DNA of 64,000 bases from Nostoc sp. NIES-3756 (GCF_001548375.1 NZ_AP017295.1:2204501-2268500), one strand, 5' to 3'. Shown: positions 1-9,696, counted from the stretch's first letter. The notes: generated by a model not told the origin, from the sequence alone. Program-made: numbers and translations.

Positions 1-2
1 CT

Positions 3-668
3 CGCGCTTTTGGTGATACCCCTGAGACTGCGGCTTTTGGTGTGCGCGAATACTATTTAGGACTAACAGAAGCGGGAATTGTGGGATGTGCTAAACACTT
101 CCCCGGACATGGTGACACTAGTAAAGACTCTCACATTGAATTACCAATCCTCAATCTTACTCCAGAAGATTTACAAAATCGAGAACTAATACCCTTCAAA
201 ACTTTGATTGAGGAAAATATCCCCTTAATCATGACAGCTCATATATTGTTTCCCAAAATCGACCCTGATTTACCAGCTACCCTCTCTCGCCCCATCCTCA
301 AAACCATCCTCCGGGAAGAACTTGGTTTTGAGGGGGTAGTTGTGTCTGATGATTTAGATATGAAAGCTGTTTCAGATATGTTTACCCAAACGGGTACAGT
401 AGCCAGAGCTTTTTACGCTGGTTGTGATTTATTTATTGTCTCGCGTAACATTCACTCATCATCGATTGAACGTACATATAAAATTGCCGAAGATTTAGTT
501 GATTCACTAAGTAATGGTACTTTGGCGGAGTCAGTGGTCGAAGCGGCCAAAGAGAGAGTTGAAAAGCTGTTGTCTGTAACTCCCCAATATTCTGTACAGG
601 CTTTAAATAAAGATACTTTAGTACAACATGCTCAGTTAGCGATCGCTTGTTGTTTTGAAAATAGTTAA
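3..668 (+). CDS. nagZ: Beta-N-acetylhexosaminidase (GH3, NagZ-like), 3' part
   Basis: The reading frame is open to the left edge, so the 5' half is missing; the visible part begins RAFGDTPE. It carries the GH3/NagZ signature KHFPGHGDT followed by DSH (the loop with the catalytic His-Asp pair of NagZ) and VVVSDDLDM, where the Asp of the SDD motif is the expected nucleophile. Family members remove terminal N-acetylglucosamine from muropeptides or similar glycans during cell-wall recycling. The stop is TAA at 666-668. It converges on icd, with a hairpin between them. A GTG lies inside the frame at 42 but is not the true start, since conserved sequence continues upstream of it. Confidence 0.85.
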   Translation, partial: RAFGDTPETAAFGVREYYLGLTEAGIVGCAKHFPGHGDTSKDSHIELPILNLTPEDLQNRELIPFKTLIEENIPLIMTAHILFPKIDPDLPATLSRPILKTILREELGFEGVVVSDDLDMKAVSDMFTQTGTVARAFYAGCDLFIVSRNIHSSSIERTYKIAEDLVDSLSNGTLAESVVEAAKERVEKLLSVTPQYSVQALNKDTLVQHAQLAIACCFENS

Positions 669-734
669 TAGTCAATAATTCAAAGCTTAGGTAAAGTTAG
701 CCACTGTCATCTGTCCCTACTATAAATTCCTGAT

Positions 735-756
735 AGGACGGGAAAAATCCCGCCCT
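735..756. terminator. Hairpin between convergent nagZ and icd
   Basis: The inverted repeat AGGACGGGA / TCCCGCCCT with an A-rich 4-nt loop has one mismatch. It sits between the 3' ends of two convergent genes, which fits a bidirectional terminator, although no long T tract follows it. Confidence 0.5.
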
Positions 757-771
757 AATGATTAAATGAAA

Positions 772-2193
772 TTAACCGAAATGTTTGATGATTGCATCAG
801 CAAATTCAGAACATTTTAGTGGTTCTACTGGTGGTTCTAGTAATCTAGCTAAATCGTAGGTGACTTGACCGTTAGCGATCGCATCTCCTAAACCTTTCTT
901 AACTAGGTCTGCGGCTTCTTGCCAACCTAAGTATTCCAGCATCATTACACCAGACAAAATCACCGAACCAGGATTAATTTTGTCTAAGCCGGCGTGTTTG
1001 GGTGCTGTACCGTGGGTAGCTTCAAACACGGCGCTGGAATCACCAATATTTGCCCCAGGCCCCATTCCTAAGCCACCGACAATAGCCGCAGCCGCATCAG
1101 ATAGATAATCGCCGTTTAAGTTCATTGTCGCCAGAATCGAATACTCATCCGGTCTGGTTTGGATTTGTTGAAAGATACTGTCAGCAATGCGGTCATTGAC
1201 TAAAACTTTTTCTTTCCACTTACCGTTACCGTGGGTTTCCCAAATTGAGTTAAGAACTGTTTCCACTTCCTTGACAATTTGCGCTTTTTTCTCTTGGGTA
1301 AGGGCATCAAAACCAGGGTCAATTTGACGGGCGTTTTCTTCTAAGGAAATATTTGGGTTCTTCTCCTTGTTGCTGAGAATCCAAGATTCCCTTTCGGTGA
1401 CAGTTTCTTGACGAAACTCAGTAGTGGCGAGTTCATAACCCCAATCACGGAAAGCGCCTTCGGTGTACTTCATGATGTTACCCTTATGCACCAAAGTTAC
1501 TTGTTGCTTGTGCTTGGGCAATGTTAAAGCATGTTTGATAGCACGACGGACAAGGCGCTGAGAACCAGTTTTACTGATGGGTTTGATACCTATACCAGCA
1601 TCGAGGGGGATTTGCTTTTTACCATGTTCTGGGGTAGCGGGGATGAGTTCTTTGTTGAGGATGGAAATGAGGCGATCGCCTATTTCACTACCTTGCTTCC
1701 ACTCAATGCCTAAATAAATGTCCTCAGTGTTTTCCCGATAAACAATTACATCTAGCTTTTCAGGGTTTTTGTGAGGTGAAGGTGTACCTGCATAATAACG
1801 GCAAGGACGTACACAGGCGTACAAATCAAAAATCTGTCTCAGCGCCACATTCAAAGACCGAATCCCACCACCTACAGGAGTAGTCAAAGGCCCTTTAATT
1901 GCTACACCATATTCCCGAATAGCAGTTAAAGTGTCCTCTGGTAAATACTGATAAGTACCGTATAAATCACAAGCTTCATCACCAGCGTAAACCTTAAACC
2001 AGCTAATTTGACGCTTGCCTTGATAAGCTTTTGCTACAGCCGCATCTAATACTTTTTGCGTAGCAGGCCAAATATCAATTCCTGTTCCATCGCCCCGAAT
2101 AAAGGGGATAATTGGATTATCAGGTACAATCGGCTCACCATTCTTAAAGGTGATTTTTTCTCCGCTTGTAGGGGGGGTAATCTTGTCATACAT
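772..2193 (-). CDS. icd: NADP-dependent isocitrate dehydrogenase
   Basis: The 473-residue protein converts isocitrate to 2-oxoglutarate with NADPH formation. Substrate-site residues line up with the E. coli enzyme: Ser113 and Asn115 in [13 protein letters not shown], Arg119, Arg129, Arg153 and Tyr160. The GDGTGID motif is near residue 34. The coenzyme region has [12 protein letters not shown] and [11 protein letters not shown]. In cyanobacteria the product 2-oxoglutarate is the nitrogen-status signal and the icd gene is often under NtcA; I looked for GTA-N8-TAC upstream and found only an imperfect GTA-N8-ATC near 2212-2225, which I do not claim. Compared with E. coli the protein is longer, with an extra stretch around residues 255-310, as is usual in cyanobacteria. 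Confidence 0.96.
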   Translation of the reverse strand: MYDKITPPTSGEKITFKNGEPIVPDNPIIPFIRGDGTGIDIWPATQKVLDAAVAKAYQGKRQISWFKVYAGDEACDLYGTYQYLPEDTLTAIREYGVAIKGPLTTPVGGGIRSLNVALRQIFDLYACVRPCRYYAGTPSPHKNPEKLDVIVYRENTEDIYLGIEWKQGSEIGDRLISILNKELIPATPEHGKKQIPLDAGIGIKPISKTGSQRLVRRAIKHALTLPKHKQQVTLVHKGNIMKYTEGAFRDWGYELATTEFRQETVTERESWILSNKEKNPNISLEENARQIDPGFDALTQEKKAQIVKEVETVLNSIWETHGNGKWKEKVLVNDRIADSIFQQIQTRPDEYSILATMNLNGDYLSDAAAAIVGGLGMGPGANIGDSSAVFEATHGTAPKHAGLDKINPGSVILSGVMMLEYLGWQEAADLVKKGLGDAIANGQVTYDLARLLEPPVEPLKCSEFADAIIKHFG

Positions 2194-2620
2194 ATTTCAC
2201 ACACTCCACAAAGATACACTGTGTACTGGGGATTGGGGACTGGGGAATGGGGACTGGGGAGATGTGGTTCTCTGCGAGACGCTCCGCGAACGACTGCGCT
2301 CCCCAACCGGGAGTGGGGGGAGATGGGGAAGAATTTTGCTCTACCCTGTCCACCTTGTCTCTCATCCTGCAAACAGCTGAAGCTACATCTCCCTCATCTC
2401 CCTCATCTCCCCCTACTCCCCACTCCCTCATTCATTGAGGCGCAGATTTCCCCCTATTCCTCTTTTACAGCATTTGAGGATTCAGATATAGGATTTTCGT
2501 GAAACTGCCGCAATTTTGTACGATCAAAAATAGTAAACTACTTTTCGCTATCACTGCTTCGCCATCAAGAACGCCGATAGCAGATCGCTTTTTCACTGAC
2601 CGATAATTACGAGTAATGGC
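2194..2620. repeat. Intergenic region with GGGGA-rich and palindromic repeats
   Basis: The region between divergent icd and gun4 holds repeated GGGGACTGGGGA-type units (about 2228-2262), a palindrome-rich segment GAGACGCTCCGCGAACGACTGC (about 2276-2297), and CTCCCTCATCT repeats (about 2390-2430). No gene is supported; the predicted ORFs here are low-complexity. Promoters for both flanking genes must lie here. Confidence 0.6.
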
Positions 2621-3337
2621 ATGACAGACCCAATGATTGTATCAGGCACTGCTAATGACATCGACTCCCTCCGGCAACGGTTAATCGCTGGGTCTATTCA
2701 AGTCCAACAACAGATAATCCCACAGTTAGCTGATTTGGGCAATCAAGGATTAGATGTTTTACAGGAATTTTTACTGAAACGTCGTGACAACCCAGCGACT
2801 TGGATTGATGGGAAAGCCTACCAAGTCCTTTACAAGTCTGATGCACCACAAGCCAAGGACTTTTTACAAAATCATTTTCCTGAGGGCATTGTAACTCTAA
2901 AATCAAGCTGCGGGATGAATTACCTTCCTTTGCAACAATTATTAGCCAAGCAAGACTTCCAAGCAGCCGATCGCCTGACAATCGAAAAGATGTGCGAACT
3001 AGCAGGGCCAATGGCTGTAAAAAGAAAATGGCTATATTTTACTGAGGTAGAGAGTTTTCCTATCGATGACCTACAAACCATCAACCAACTTTGGATTGTC
3101 CACTCTGAAGGTAAATTTGGCTTCTCGGTACAACGAGATATCTGGTTGAGTTTGGGTAAAAACTGGGATAATCTCTGGCCGAAAATTGGCTGGAAAAGCG
3201 GTAACAACTGGACTCGCTACCCCAACAGCTTCACTTGGGATTTAACCGCACCTAGAGGACATTTACCCCTGTCCAATCAACTGCGAGGAGTGCGAGTTAT
3301 TGCTTCTCTATTTGCTCATCCTGCTTGGTCGAAGTGA
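2621..3337 (+). CDS. gun4: GUN4 tetrapyrrole-binding protein
   Basis: The 238-residue protein matches the length of cyanobacterial GUN4 (about 230). An N-terminal helical-repeat part (residues 1-90) precedes the GUN4 core, with YLPLQQLLAKQDFQAAD near residue 100, a WxxIDDLQTIN-type stretch (FPIDDLQTINQLW) and a C-terminal LPLSNQLRGVRVIASLFAHPAW. GUN4 binds protoporphyrin IX and Mg-protoporphyrin and stimulates the ChlH subunit of Mg-chelatase at the start of chlorophyll synthesis. The gene stands alone, with a heptad repeat tract downstream. ATG at 2621 is the first in-frame start; no strong Shine-Dalgarno is visible. Confidence 0.93.
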   Translation: MTDPMIVSGTANDIDSLRQRLIAGSIQVQQQIIPQLADLGNQGLDVLQEFLLKRRDNPATWIDGKAYQVLYKSDAPQAKDFLQNHFPEGIVTLKSSCGMNYLPLQQLLAKQDFQAADRLTIEKMCELAGPMAVKRKWLYFTEVESFPIDDLQTINQLWIVHSEGKFGFSVQRDIWLSLGKNWDNLWPKIGWKSGNNWTRYPNSFTWDLTAPRGHLPLSNQLRGVRVIASLFAHPAWSK

Positions 3338-3383
3338 TGGGGAGATGAGGGAGTAGGGAGAGTAGAGGGAGAATAGCCATGAA

Positions 3384-3468
3384 TTATGGACTGTGAACTA
3401 TTGACTGTGGACTATTGACTATGGACTATTGACTATGGACTATTGACTAATGACCAATGACCAATAAC
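3384..3468 (+). repeat. Heptad-type tandem repeats before the ABC ATPase gene
   Basis: Degenerate repeats of the types ATTGACTATGGACT and TAATGACC run up to the start codon of the next gene. They belong to the STRR class known from heterocystous cyanobacteria and replace any recognisable ribosome binding site. Confidence 0.75.
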
Positions 3469-3469
3469 T

Positions 3470-4570
3470 ATGGCAAAAGTTCGTTTAGAAAATATTAAGC
3501 GTAGGTTTAACAATGTTACCGCCATCGAGGATATCTCCTTTGAAATCCCTGATGGTGAGTTTTGGGTTTTGGTGGGGCCTTCTGGTTGTGGGAAGTCTAC
3601 AATTCTACGGACGATCGCTGGTTTAGAAACGGCTACTTCGGGTAATCTGTTTATCGGCGATCGCTTGGTGAATCACATCCCAGCAAGAGAGCGAGATGTG
3701 GCGATGGTTTTCCAAAATTACGCGCTTTATCCTCACATGAATGTGGCGGAAAATATCGCTTTTGGGTTGAAGATGCGAAAAATTGACCCGAAGATTGTCC
3801 AAGAACGGGTAGTGAATGTGGCGCGATCGCTTTCTTTGGATCATCTGTTAGACCGCAAACCCAAACAATTGTCGGGTGGTCAGCAACAACGGGTAGCATT
3901 AGGGAGGGCGATCGCTCGGAAACCACAAGTATTTTTATTAGACGAACCTTTGTCAAATTTGGATGCACAATTGCGCGATGATACTAGGGCAGAGTTAAAG
4001 CTGTTACATCAAAACTTAGGAATTACAACTATTTACGTTACCCACGATCAAGTCGAAGCGATGACTTTGGCTGATAAGATTGTGGTCTTAAGTGGCGGAC
4101 GCATTCAACAAATTGGCGAACCTCAAGCAATTTATGCTCGTCCGGCTAATCACATGGTGGCGACTTTTTTAGGTAATCCACCGATGAATATTCTACCTGC
4201 AATCTATAAAGGTGATAGTTTTGATGTCAATGGACAGTTACTAGCACTTCCTACATCTGTGCGGGAGAATTTACAACTGCGTCCAGGACAAAGTGTTGAT
4301 TTGGGTATTCGTCCAGAACACATCTCAATTAATTCTGACGCGACTAGTACACACAACACAGGACTTTTAGTCGCAGTTAAGGTGGTTGAACCTTTGGGTA
4401 GGGAAACCTTAGTTCGTGTAGACTTACCGGACTCGACAGTAGTTTTAAATGTGCAATTGGGTGGAGATGTTCGACTACATCCAGGCGATCGCCTTTCTCT
4501 ACAACTTGATTTAAACCAGTTGTTTGTTTTTGATCCCAAGACTGGACAGAGGATATCAGCCTATAAATAA
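3470..4570 (+). CDS. ABC transporter ATP-binding protein, MalK/UgpC type
   Basis: The 366-residue ATPase has Walker A GPSGCGKST (36-44), signature LSGGQQQR (134-141), Walker B LLDEP (156-160), the H-loop His192 in THDQ, and a C-terminal TOBE region (about 240-366) typical of carbohydrate importers of the CUT1 class. It would energise uptake of sugars, glycerol-phosphate or osmolytes at the plasma membrane. No permease or binding-protein gene is adjacent, so it may be a shared ATPase for transporters encoded elsewhere. The substrate cannot be told from sequence. The start codon follows directly on heptad repeats without a clear ribosome binding site. Confidence 0.88.
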   Translation: MAKVRLENIKRRFNNVTAIEDISFEIPDGEFWVLVGPSGCGKSTILRTIAGLETATSGNLFIGDRLVNHIPARERDVAMVFQNYALYPHMNVAENIAFGLKMRKIDPKIVQERVVNVARSLSLDHLLDRKPKQLSGGQQQRVALGRAIARKPQVFLLDEPLSNLDAQLRDDTRAELKLLHQNLGITTIYVTHDQVEAMTLADKIVVLSGGRIQQIGEPQAIYARPANHMVATFLGNPPMNILPAIYKGDSFDVNGQLLALPTSVRENLQLRPGQSVDLGIRPEHISINSDATSTHNTGLLVAVKVVEPLGRETLVRVDLPDSTVVLNVQLGGDVRLHPGDRLSLQLDLNQLFVFDPKTGQRISAYK

Positions 4571-4625
4571 AATACACTCCACCTCAACCTTTGCTACTGA
4601 GGTTTACATATCGTGACTGTATTTA

Positions 4626-7415
4626 TCAACTCACTCTATTTGCCAATTTAATAGGGATTTCAATCCAGAACTCTGTACCCTTACCTAATTCAGATATACA
4701 TTCCAAAATTCCACTATGTTTTTCTACAATAATTTGATAGCTAATAGCTAAACCTAGTCCTGTACCTTTACCCACTGATTTTGTAGTGTAAAATGGGTCA
4801 AAAATGCGCTTTTTTGTTTCTTCTGTCATGCCTGGTCCGTTGTCAGCAATGCGAATTAGTAGACGAAATTCATCTATTGAGAGTTTAGTCGAGATATAAA
4901 TTTGAGGGTGTTGAATTATCTGTTTCTCTTTTACAGCAAACAAACTTTTGTCTTGGTCAATTTTTGTGCTATTCGCCTCTGATATTTCACTACTAAGACT
5001 CGACTCTTCTAACGCATCAATAGCATTACTAATAATATTCATGAATACCTGATTCATCTGTCCGGCATAGCATTCTATTAATGGTAAATTACCGTAATCT
5101 TTAATGATTTCAATCCCGGGAAAGTTGGAACTTGGCTTTAGACGATGTTGCAAAATTAATAGGGTGTTGTTAATGCCTTCATGAATGTCAACTGGCTTAC
5201 ATTCAGCCTCATCTAGACGAGAGAAATTCCTTAAAGAAAGCACAATGGAACGAATGCGATCAGCACCAAGCTGCATAGAAGTGATAATTTTTGGCAAGTC
5301 TTCTAGCAGGAAATCTAAATCAATATCTTCTATGGTTTTGGAAATTTCATCGGCAGGTTGTGGATAATAGTTTTGATAAAGTTTTAAAAGTTCTAGTAGT
5401 TGTTGGGTATATTCACTGGCGTGGCAAAGATTGCCGTGGATAAAGTTGACAGGGTTGTTAATTTCGTGGGCAACTCCTGCTACTAACTGTCCTAAACTGG
5501 ACATTTTTTCGTTTTGAATTAATTGTGTCTGAGTTTCTTGTAGTTGATACAAAGCTTGTTCTAACTGTGTAGCTTTGGCTTTAGCCTCAACTTCGGCTAG
5601 ACAACTTTGTGCATATAGTTGTGCTTGTTGAATAGCGATCGCAGCTTGATCTGCTAGTTGTTGTAATAAATCAATTTCTACATCCTGCCAATCTCTGGGG
5701 GATGAACATTGATGGGCAATTACTAGCCCCCAGAGTTGATTTGCCATCTTAATTGGTACTATCAAGTTGGCTTGCACTTGCAAACTCTCTAAAAACTCAC
5801 GATGGCAAGGACTTATAGTCTCGGTTGAGACGTTATTAATTGCCCTCACTCTACCCCGAAAAAAAAGATGGGTATACTCGTCAGGGAAGCAACCTAATGG
5901 CATCTTTATGCCTAAAACTGAAGCCCAATTGCCATGTACTTCTTCAACAACGACTTCACCATCGTTATCTGTAATTTGGTAAATTATTGCTCTATCAGAA
6001 TTAAGCAAAAAACGGACTTCTTTAACAATAGTTTGCAGGATAGTTTTTAAATCTAAAGTGCTGCGGATTTGCTCAGTAACTTGCTTAATTACTTTCGTTA
6101 AAAGAAATGTTTTTTCTATTTCAGCCGTTTGTTCTTGGACTTGATGTTCTAAATCAAGATTAAAAGCTTGTAGTTTTTGGGTTGTATGTTTTTGATGAAT
6201 GGCAACAGAAAAGTCAGATGCTATAACTTGCGCTAGAGAAATTTCTGCGGGACTCCATTGTGGTGCTTGCCCTTTTTTTTGTTCGCGCCATAAGTCAAAG
6301 GAAAGCTGGGGTAGGCGTTGGCGTTTACTTTGTTCACATCTACCAGCCCACAAAATTTCTGTATCAAGTTCGGGACGAAAAATGGTGATTACCCCGATGA
6401 GGGCTTGGCGATAATATAAGGGCATAACCAACATGCCGCGAATGTGAGTAAGTTTAAATACAGGGGTTAAAACCCGCAATCTACTCTCTTTATAAATATC
6501 GGTAATTGCGGAAACATCACCTGGTTTATACTCACTCATCCAGTTTTGCCACACTGGATGCTGCTCGAGCATACTACCTAACTCATCATATGAGCTTGGT
6601 TGCTCGCCCCAAGTATATAGTTCTTTAGTTTGCTCAATATGAATATAAAGTCTGCCACCAGTACCGCCCAATGCGGCGATGGCTACTTCTAAAGCTGTGT
6701 GTAATTGAATAACTGATTGTTTATGTAAAAGACTATTAATTTGATTAATAATTGCCTCTCGCCTTTGCTGGGCGCGAGTTTCATTTAATAGATTACTTTG
6801 AGCGATCGCTATTGCTACCTGATCGCTTACTTGCTGTACTAATTTCAGTTCTCGTTTTAAGATTGTGCGTGATTGAGAGTGATGTGAGACTAACAATCCC
6901 CACAATTGCGGCGGTTGGGAGGGTGCTTTTAAGTCACACAATAAAATTGGCACTACCAAGGAAGATTGCACGCCCATCGCTTGTAGATATTCCAGGTGGC
7001 AGGAATCAACCGGACGATACGCTATATTCTCAGCCTGGGAAGATTCAGAATTTAACGGCGCAAAGGGAGATAAGCCAATACGTCCACTAGCCACATCTAC
7101 TATCGAACGTTGCCCTGTTGTGACAAAAAGTTCTCTAGCTTCTTGGGGGATATCATCGGCAGGAAAGTGTAGCCCCAGTAAAGAAGGTAAATGCTGTTCG
7201 TAAATAGATTCCGCAACTACTTCGCCGCTACTATCTGTATCGAAGCGATAGATCATTACTCGGTCTGTTGCCAAAAAGGCGCGAATCTCGGACACTGTAG
7301 CTGTTAATATATCTTGCAATTCGAGCGATCGCCTAATTCGATTAATCATCCGATGCAATATACTATCCTGCTCCAATGGTGTTGGAACACTACCTGGGTT
7401 ATCCGCAAATTTCAT
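4626..7415 (-). CDS. Three-GAF histidine kinase, probable bilin photoreceptor
   Basis: The 929-residue protein has GAF1 at about 32-205, GAF2 about 221-425, GAF3 about 440-600, a coiled coil about 605-635, then a histidine kinase core with phospho-acceptor His650 in VAHEINNP and an ATPase domain with DNGPGM and GTGLGLAIS. GAF1 carries phytochrome features: ADDIPQEAR (87-94) and Cys139-His140 in DSCHLEYLQAMGV. GAF3 carries Cys537-His538 in SPCHREFL plus Cys509 in LGCF, at the place of the DXCF cysteine of cyanobacteriochromes. GAF2 lacks a Cys-His pair. The architecture recalls Anabaena All2699, a three-GAF phytochrome-like kinase (from memory). No response regulator gene is adjacent. Bilin binding is inferred, not shown. 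Confidence 0.85.
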   Translation of the reverse strand: MKFADNPGSVPTPLEQDSILHRMINRIRRSLELQDILTATVSEIRAFLATDRVMIYRFDTDSSGEVVAESIYEQHLPSLLGLHFPADDIPQEARELFVTTGQRSIVDVASGRIGLSPFAPLNSESSQAENIAYRPVDSCHLEYLQAMGVQSSLVVPILLCDLKAPSQPPQLWGLLVSHHSQSRTILKRELKLVQQVSDQVAIAIAQSNLLNETRAQQRREAIINQINSLLHKQSVIQLHTALEVAIAALGGTGGRLYIHIEQTKELYTWGEQPSSYDELGSMLEQHPVWQNWMSEYKPGDVSAITDIYKESRLRVLTPVFKLTHIRGMLVMPLYYRQALIGVITIFRPELDTEILWAGRCEQSKRQRLPQLSFDLWREQKKGQAPQWSPAEISLAQVIASDFSVAIHQKHTTQKLQAFNLDLEHQVQEQTAEIEKTFLLTKVIKQVTEQIRSTLDLKTILQTIVKEVRFLLNSDRAIIYQITDNDGEVVVEEVHGNWASVLGIKMPLGCFPDEYTHLFFRGRVRAINNVSTETISPCHREFLESLQVQANLIVPIKMANQLWGLVIAHQCSSPRDWQDVEIDLLQQLADQAAIAIQQAQLYAQSCLAEVEAKAKATQLEQALYQLQETQTQLIQNEKMSSLGQLVAGVAHEINNPVNFIHGNLCHASEYTQQLLELLKLYQNYYPQPADEISKTIEDIDLDFLLEDLPKIITSMQLGADRIRSIVLSLRNFSRLDEAECKPVDIHEGINNTLLILQHRLKPSSNFPGIEIIKDYGNLPLIECYAGQMNQVFMNIISNAIDALEESSLSSEISEANSTKIDQDKSLFAVKEKQIIQHPQIYISTKLSIDEFRLLIRIADNGPGMTEETKKRIFDPFYTTKSVGKGTGLGLAISYQIIVEKHSGILECISELGKGTEFWIEIPIKLANRVS

Positions 7416-7827
7416 TACTTAATACACCTAGATAATAAATATAAGATTTTTAAACTAAATCTTATACTCAGTTGCAATTAAGATACATTTTCCCTGATTC
7501 TTCGATGAATGCAGGTCAAAAATTATATAAATAATTTATTATTTTATCTTTTTTATACTGGTATGTATTCGGTGAAATTATCTAAATTAAGACAATTTTT
7601 TAATTTTTTACTAAGTCAAGTTTATCTTAAAGATAAATCATTGTAATCTTCAAAATTTCATAATTTTTTAGTAAATACTTACAGGAAAATAGTTAAGCTA
7701 TAGCAATGCTAAAAGCCAGTATTTTTTCAAGTTACCTTGGAGAAAAGCTTGAAAAAAATTGATGAAATTTATGTATTAAAATCCTAAAAATATCTTCCCC
7801 CGCTCCCCAACCCCTCATCCCTAGTTG
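7416..7827. other. AT-rich intergenic region
   Basis: About 410 bases upstream of the minus-strand GAF kinase gene, very AT-rich from 7500 to 7790. It must contain that gene's promoter. I see no ORF, tRNA or clear repeat. Confidence 0.5.
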
Positions 7828-8319
7828 CTAACCTCTATTCTCTAGAAGCTCACCAGAAAATACGGTTTTCAACTGTAGTTTGCGGATTTCTTCACGTACA
7901 CTCATGAGAATTTTACCTAGATGATTTTGTCCAGTTTTATCCGCACCACAGCCCCAAAAATAGTCACAGTGTGAATTTTCTACCAAAACTTCATTACCCG
8001 TACTTAAAAGAGTTTCTCTAATATCAGCGTGAGTGAGAAACTTTTTGAGTACAGCTTCCCGCATGACTGTAGTTTTAGCTAAATCCCAATCTGGGCGAAG
8101 TTTCCGGCTGCTACATCGTCCCAAAGCTGCCGCTTCTTCTGGAGTTTCGCAAGCCCGGATCATGGGTATAATCACAGCATCTACACTACCCACAAATTTT
8201 TGCGCTTGATAATAATGTTCTACTGTTAACCAGTAAGTTCCCTGAATTTCAATGCTATGGGGGGAAAAGTTAGAAAAACAGCCATAAGGCTGCCAAACCT
8301 TATAAAAGTAAATGGTCAT
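7828..8319 (-). CDS. NADAR family protein (YbiA/RibX-like)
   Basis: The 163-residue protein shows the NADAR hallmarks: YGCFSNFSP (12-20), TVEHYYQAQKF with Glu34 (32-42), and YFWGCGADKTGQNHLGKILM (120-139). Family members are N-glycosidases; bacterial YbiA-type proteins act on riboflavin-pathway intermediates, and others remove ADP-ribose from guanine in DNA as partners of DarT-like toxins. No DarT-like gene is next to it, so the housekeeping role is more likely but cannot be decided here. The gene is flanked by AT-rich spacers and appears monocistronic. Confidence 0.85.
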   Translation of the reverse strand: MTIYFYKVWQPYGCFSNFSPHSIEIQGTYWLTVEHYYQAQKFVGSVDAVIIPMIRACETPEEAAALGRCSSRKLRPDWDLAKTTVMREAVLKKFLTHADIRETLLSTGNEVLVENSHCDYFWGCGADKTGQNHLGKILMSVREEIRKLQLKTVFSGELLENRG

Positions 8320-8487
8320 TGAAAAATTGCTCTTTTTATATACATCTATATTCTTACTTCTATAATGCCTTTAGTTGTCAGCAAGAAGTGAGCAACTTGA
8401 GATTGAAACCTAGTATTTGCCTGGAGACAGAAGATATTACTACCAAAAAGTTATATTTTGGTGAAAAAACGGGTTAAGAGGTTGACA

Positions 8488-8976
8488 ATGGAAGCAAATA
8501 GTGGATTATTCAACAAGCGTCTACCACTAATTTCTGCGGGAATTTTTCTAGGTTTAGGATTAGGAGGGTTTGTAGATGGCATTTTATTGCATCAAATCCT
8601 CCAGTGGCATCATATGTTAAGTAATGTTCGACCCTTGACCACAGATTCTAATTTAGATTTAAACATGGTATGGGATGGTTTATTTCATGCTTTAGATTGG
8701 GTTTTGACTGTAACCGGAGTAGTATTACTGTGGCGGGCTGGAGGAAGGGAAGATGTGATATGGTCTTCACAAACTTTTGTTGGTTCTCTACTGATAGGTG
8801 CTGGGTTATTTAATGTAGTTGAAGGAATTATTGACCATCAAATTCTCGGTATTCACCACGTAAAACCAGGGCCGAATCAATTAGCCTGGGATTTAGGATT
8901 TTTAATTTTGGGAGCGTTGCTTGTGTTTATTGGGTGGGTGATGTTACAAAAGGGCAATGGTGAAGTTAGTCATTAG
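8488..8976 (+). CDS. DUF2243 membrane protein
   Basis: The protein has four predicted membrane segments with charged His/Asp-containing repeats: GFVDGILLHQILQWHH in the first half and NVVEGIIDHQILGIHHV in the second, the DUF2243 pattern of two similar halves. Its function is unknown; the paired Asp/His residues within membrane helices suggest metal or heme contact, which is inference. The frame stays open to a TTG at 8458, but ATG at 8488 is preceded by AAGAGG eight bases upstream, so I prefer it (162 residues). It is followed by heptad repeats. Confidence 0.82.
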   Translation: MEANSGLFNKRLPLISAGIFLGLGLGGFVDGILLHQILQWHHMLSNVRPLTTDSNLDLNMVWDGLFHALDWVLTVTGVVLLWRAGGREDVIWSSQTFVGSLLIGAGLFNVVEGIIDHQILGIHHVKPGPNQLAWDLGFLILGALLVFIGWVMLQKGNGEVSH

Positions 8977-9018
8977 TCATTAGTCCATAGTCAAAAGTCC
9001 ATAGTCCATAGTTGTTCT
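8966..9018 (+). repeat. Heptad repeats (TAGTCAT / TAGTCCA)
   Basis: Tandem variants of TTAGTCA and CATAGTC overlap the 3' end of the DUF2243 gene and fill the spacer to the next gene, followed by a CTCCCTCATCT tract. Confidence 0.7.
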
Positions 9019-9060
9019 CCCCCCACTCCCTCATCTCCCTCATCTCTCCCCCTCCCAGCC

Positions 9061-9696
9061 ATGAATACAATTCTCTGCAATTACTACTTAATGTCTACAG
9101 ATAATTTTGAAAAAGGTGGTTGGGATTGGCAGTTTTCTCAGTTTCAACAACAAGTGGGAGAATGGTTGGAATATCAGTCATACCGCTTTGAGCGGGTTTT
9201 ACCAAATTGGAGTCCGGCGTGGAAATTTGCTCCGTGGCTGGGTGGTGTGTTGAATTTTTTGTCTTGGCTGCTACTAGGTTTATTTGTAACAGTTATACTT
9301 TGGCGTTTATGGGGCGCACTCAACCCTTATTTATATGCTTGGTTCAATATTGATAGTTCTGGCGGTAAAATGGCAAAAATATCTACTCCAGATGTATCAG
9401 TAGCGAATTTATTAGAGCGATCGCAATCTTTTTATCGTCAAGGTAATTATCGTGAGGCGTGTCGTTGTCTCTATTTAGCGATTTTGCAGCATTTGCATGA
9501 TACCAAAATCATTACCCACAAACCCAGCCGCACCGATAACGAATATCTGCAATTGCTGCGTTCTGCTGTAACTCCTATCCAACCCTATGAAACTGTGATT
9601 ACTACTCACGAGCAATTATGTTTTGGCAATGCAGAGATTTTGCCAGAAAATTATGAGCAGTGTCGGCAAGCTTACCAGGAGATTATCCAAAAATGA
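9061..9696 (+). CDS. DUF4129 domain membrane protein
   Basis: The 211-residue protein has one membrane segment near residues 60-85 (SWLLLGLFVTVILW) and a C-terminal helical DUF4129-type domain with SFYRQGNYREACRCLYLAIL and THKPSRTDNEYLQLL. DUF4129 proteins are commonly linked to MoxR ATPase and DUF58 gene sets. The stop codon overlaps the ATG of the following DUF4350 gene (ATGA), so the two are translationally coupled. An alternative start is ATG 9091 (MSTDNFEK); neither start has a strong ribosome binding site. Confidence 0.8.
   Translation: MNTILCNYYLMSTDNFEKGGWDWQFSQFQQQVGEWLEYQSYRFERVLPNWSPAWKFAPWLGGVLNFLSWLLLGLFVTVILWRLWGALNPYLYAWFNIDSSGGKMAKISTPDVSVANLLERSQSFYRQGNYREACRCLYLAILQHLHDTKIITHKPSRTDNEYLQLLRSAVTPIQPYETVITTHEQLCFGNAEILPENYEQCRQAYQEIIQK

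Noticed and set aside
2207..2230. Possible NtcA site upstream of icd
   Set aside because: The best match is GTA-N8-ATC and not GTA-N8-TAC; no properly spaced -10 box could be tied to it.
2046..2502. Several ORFs on both strands in the icd-gun4 spacer
   Set aside because: They read through low-complexity GGGGA and CTCCCTCAT repeats and overlap each other and icd.
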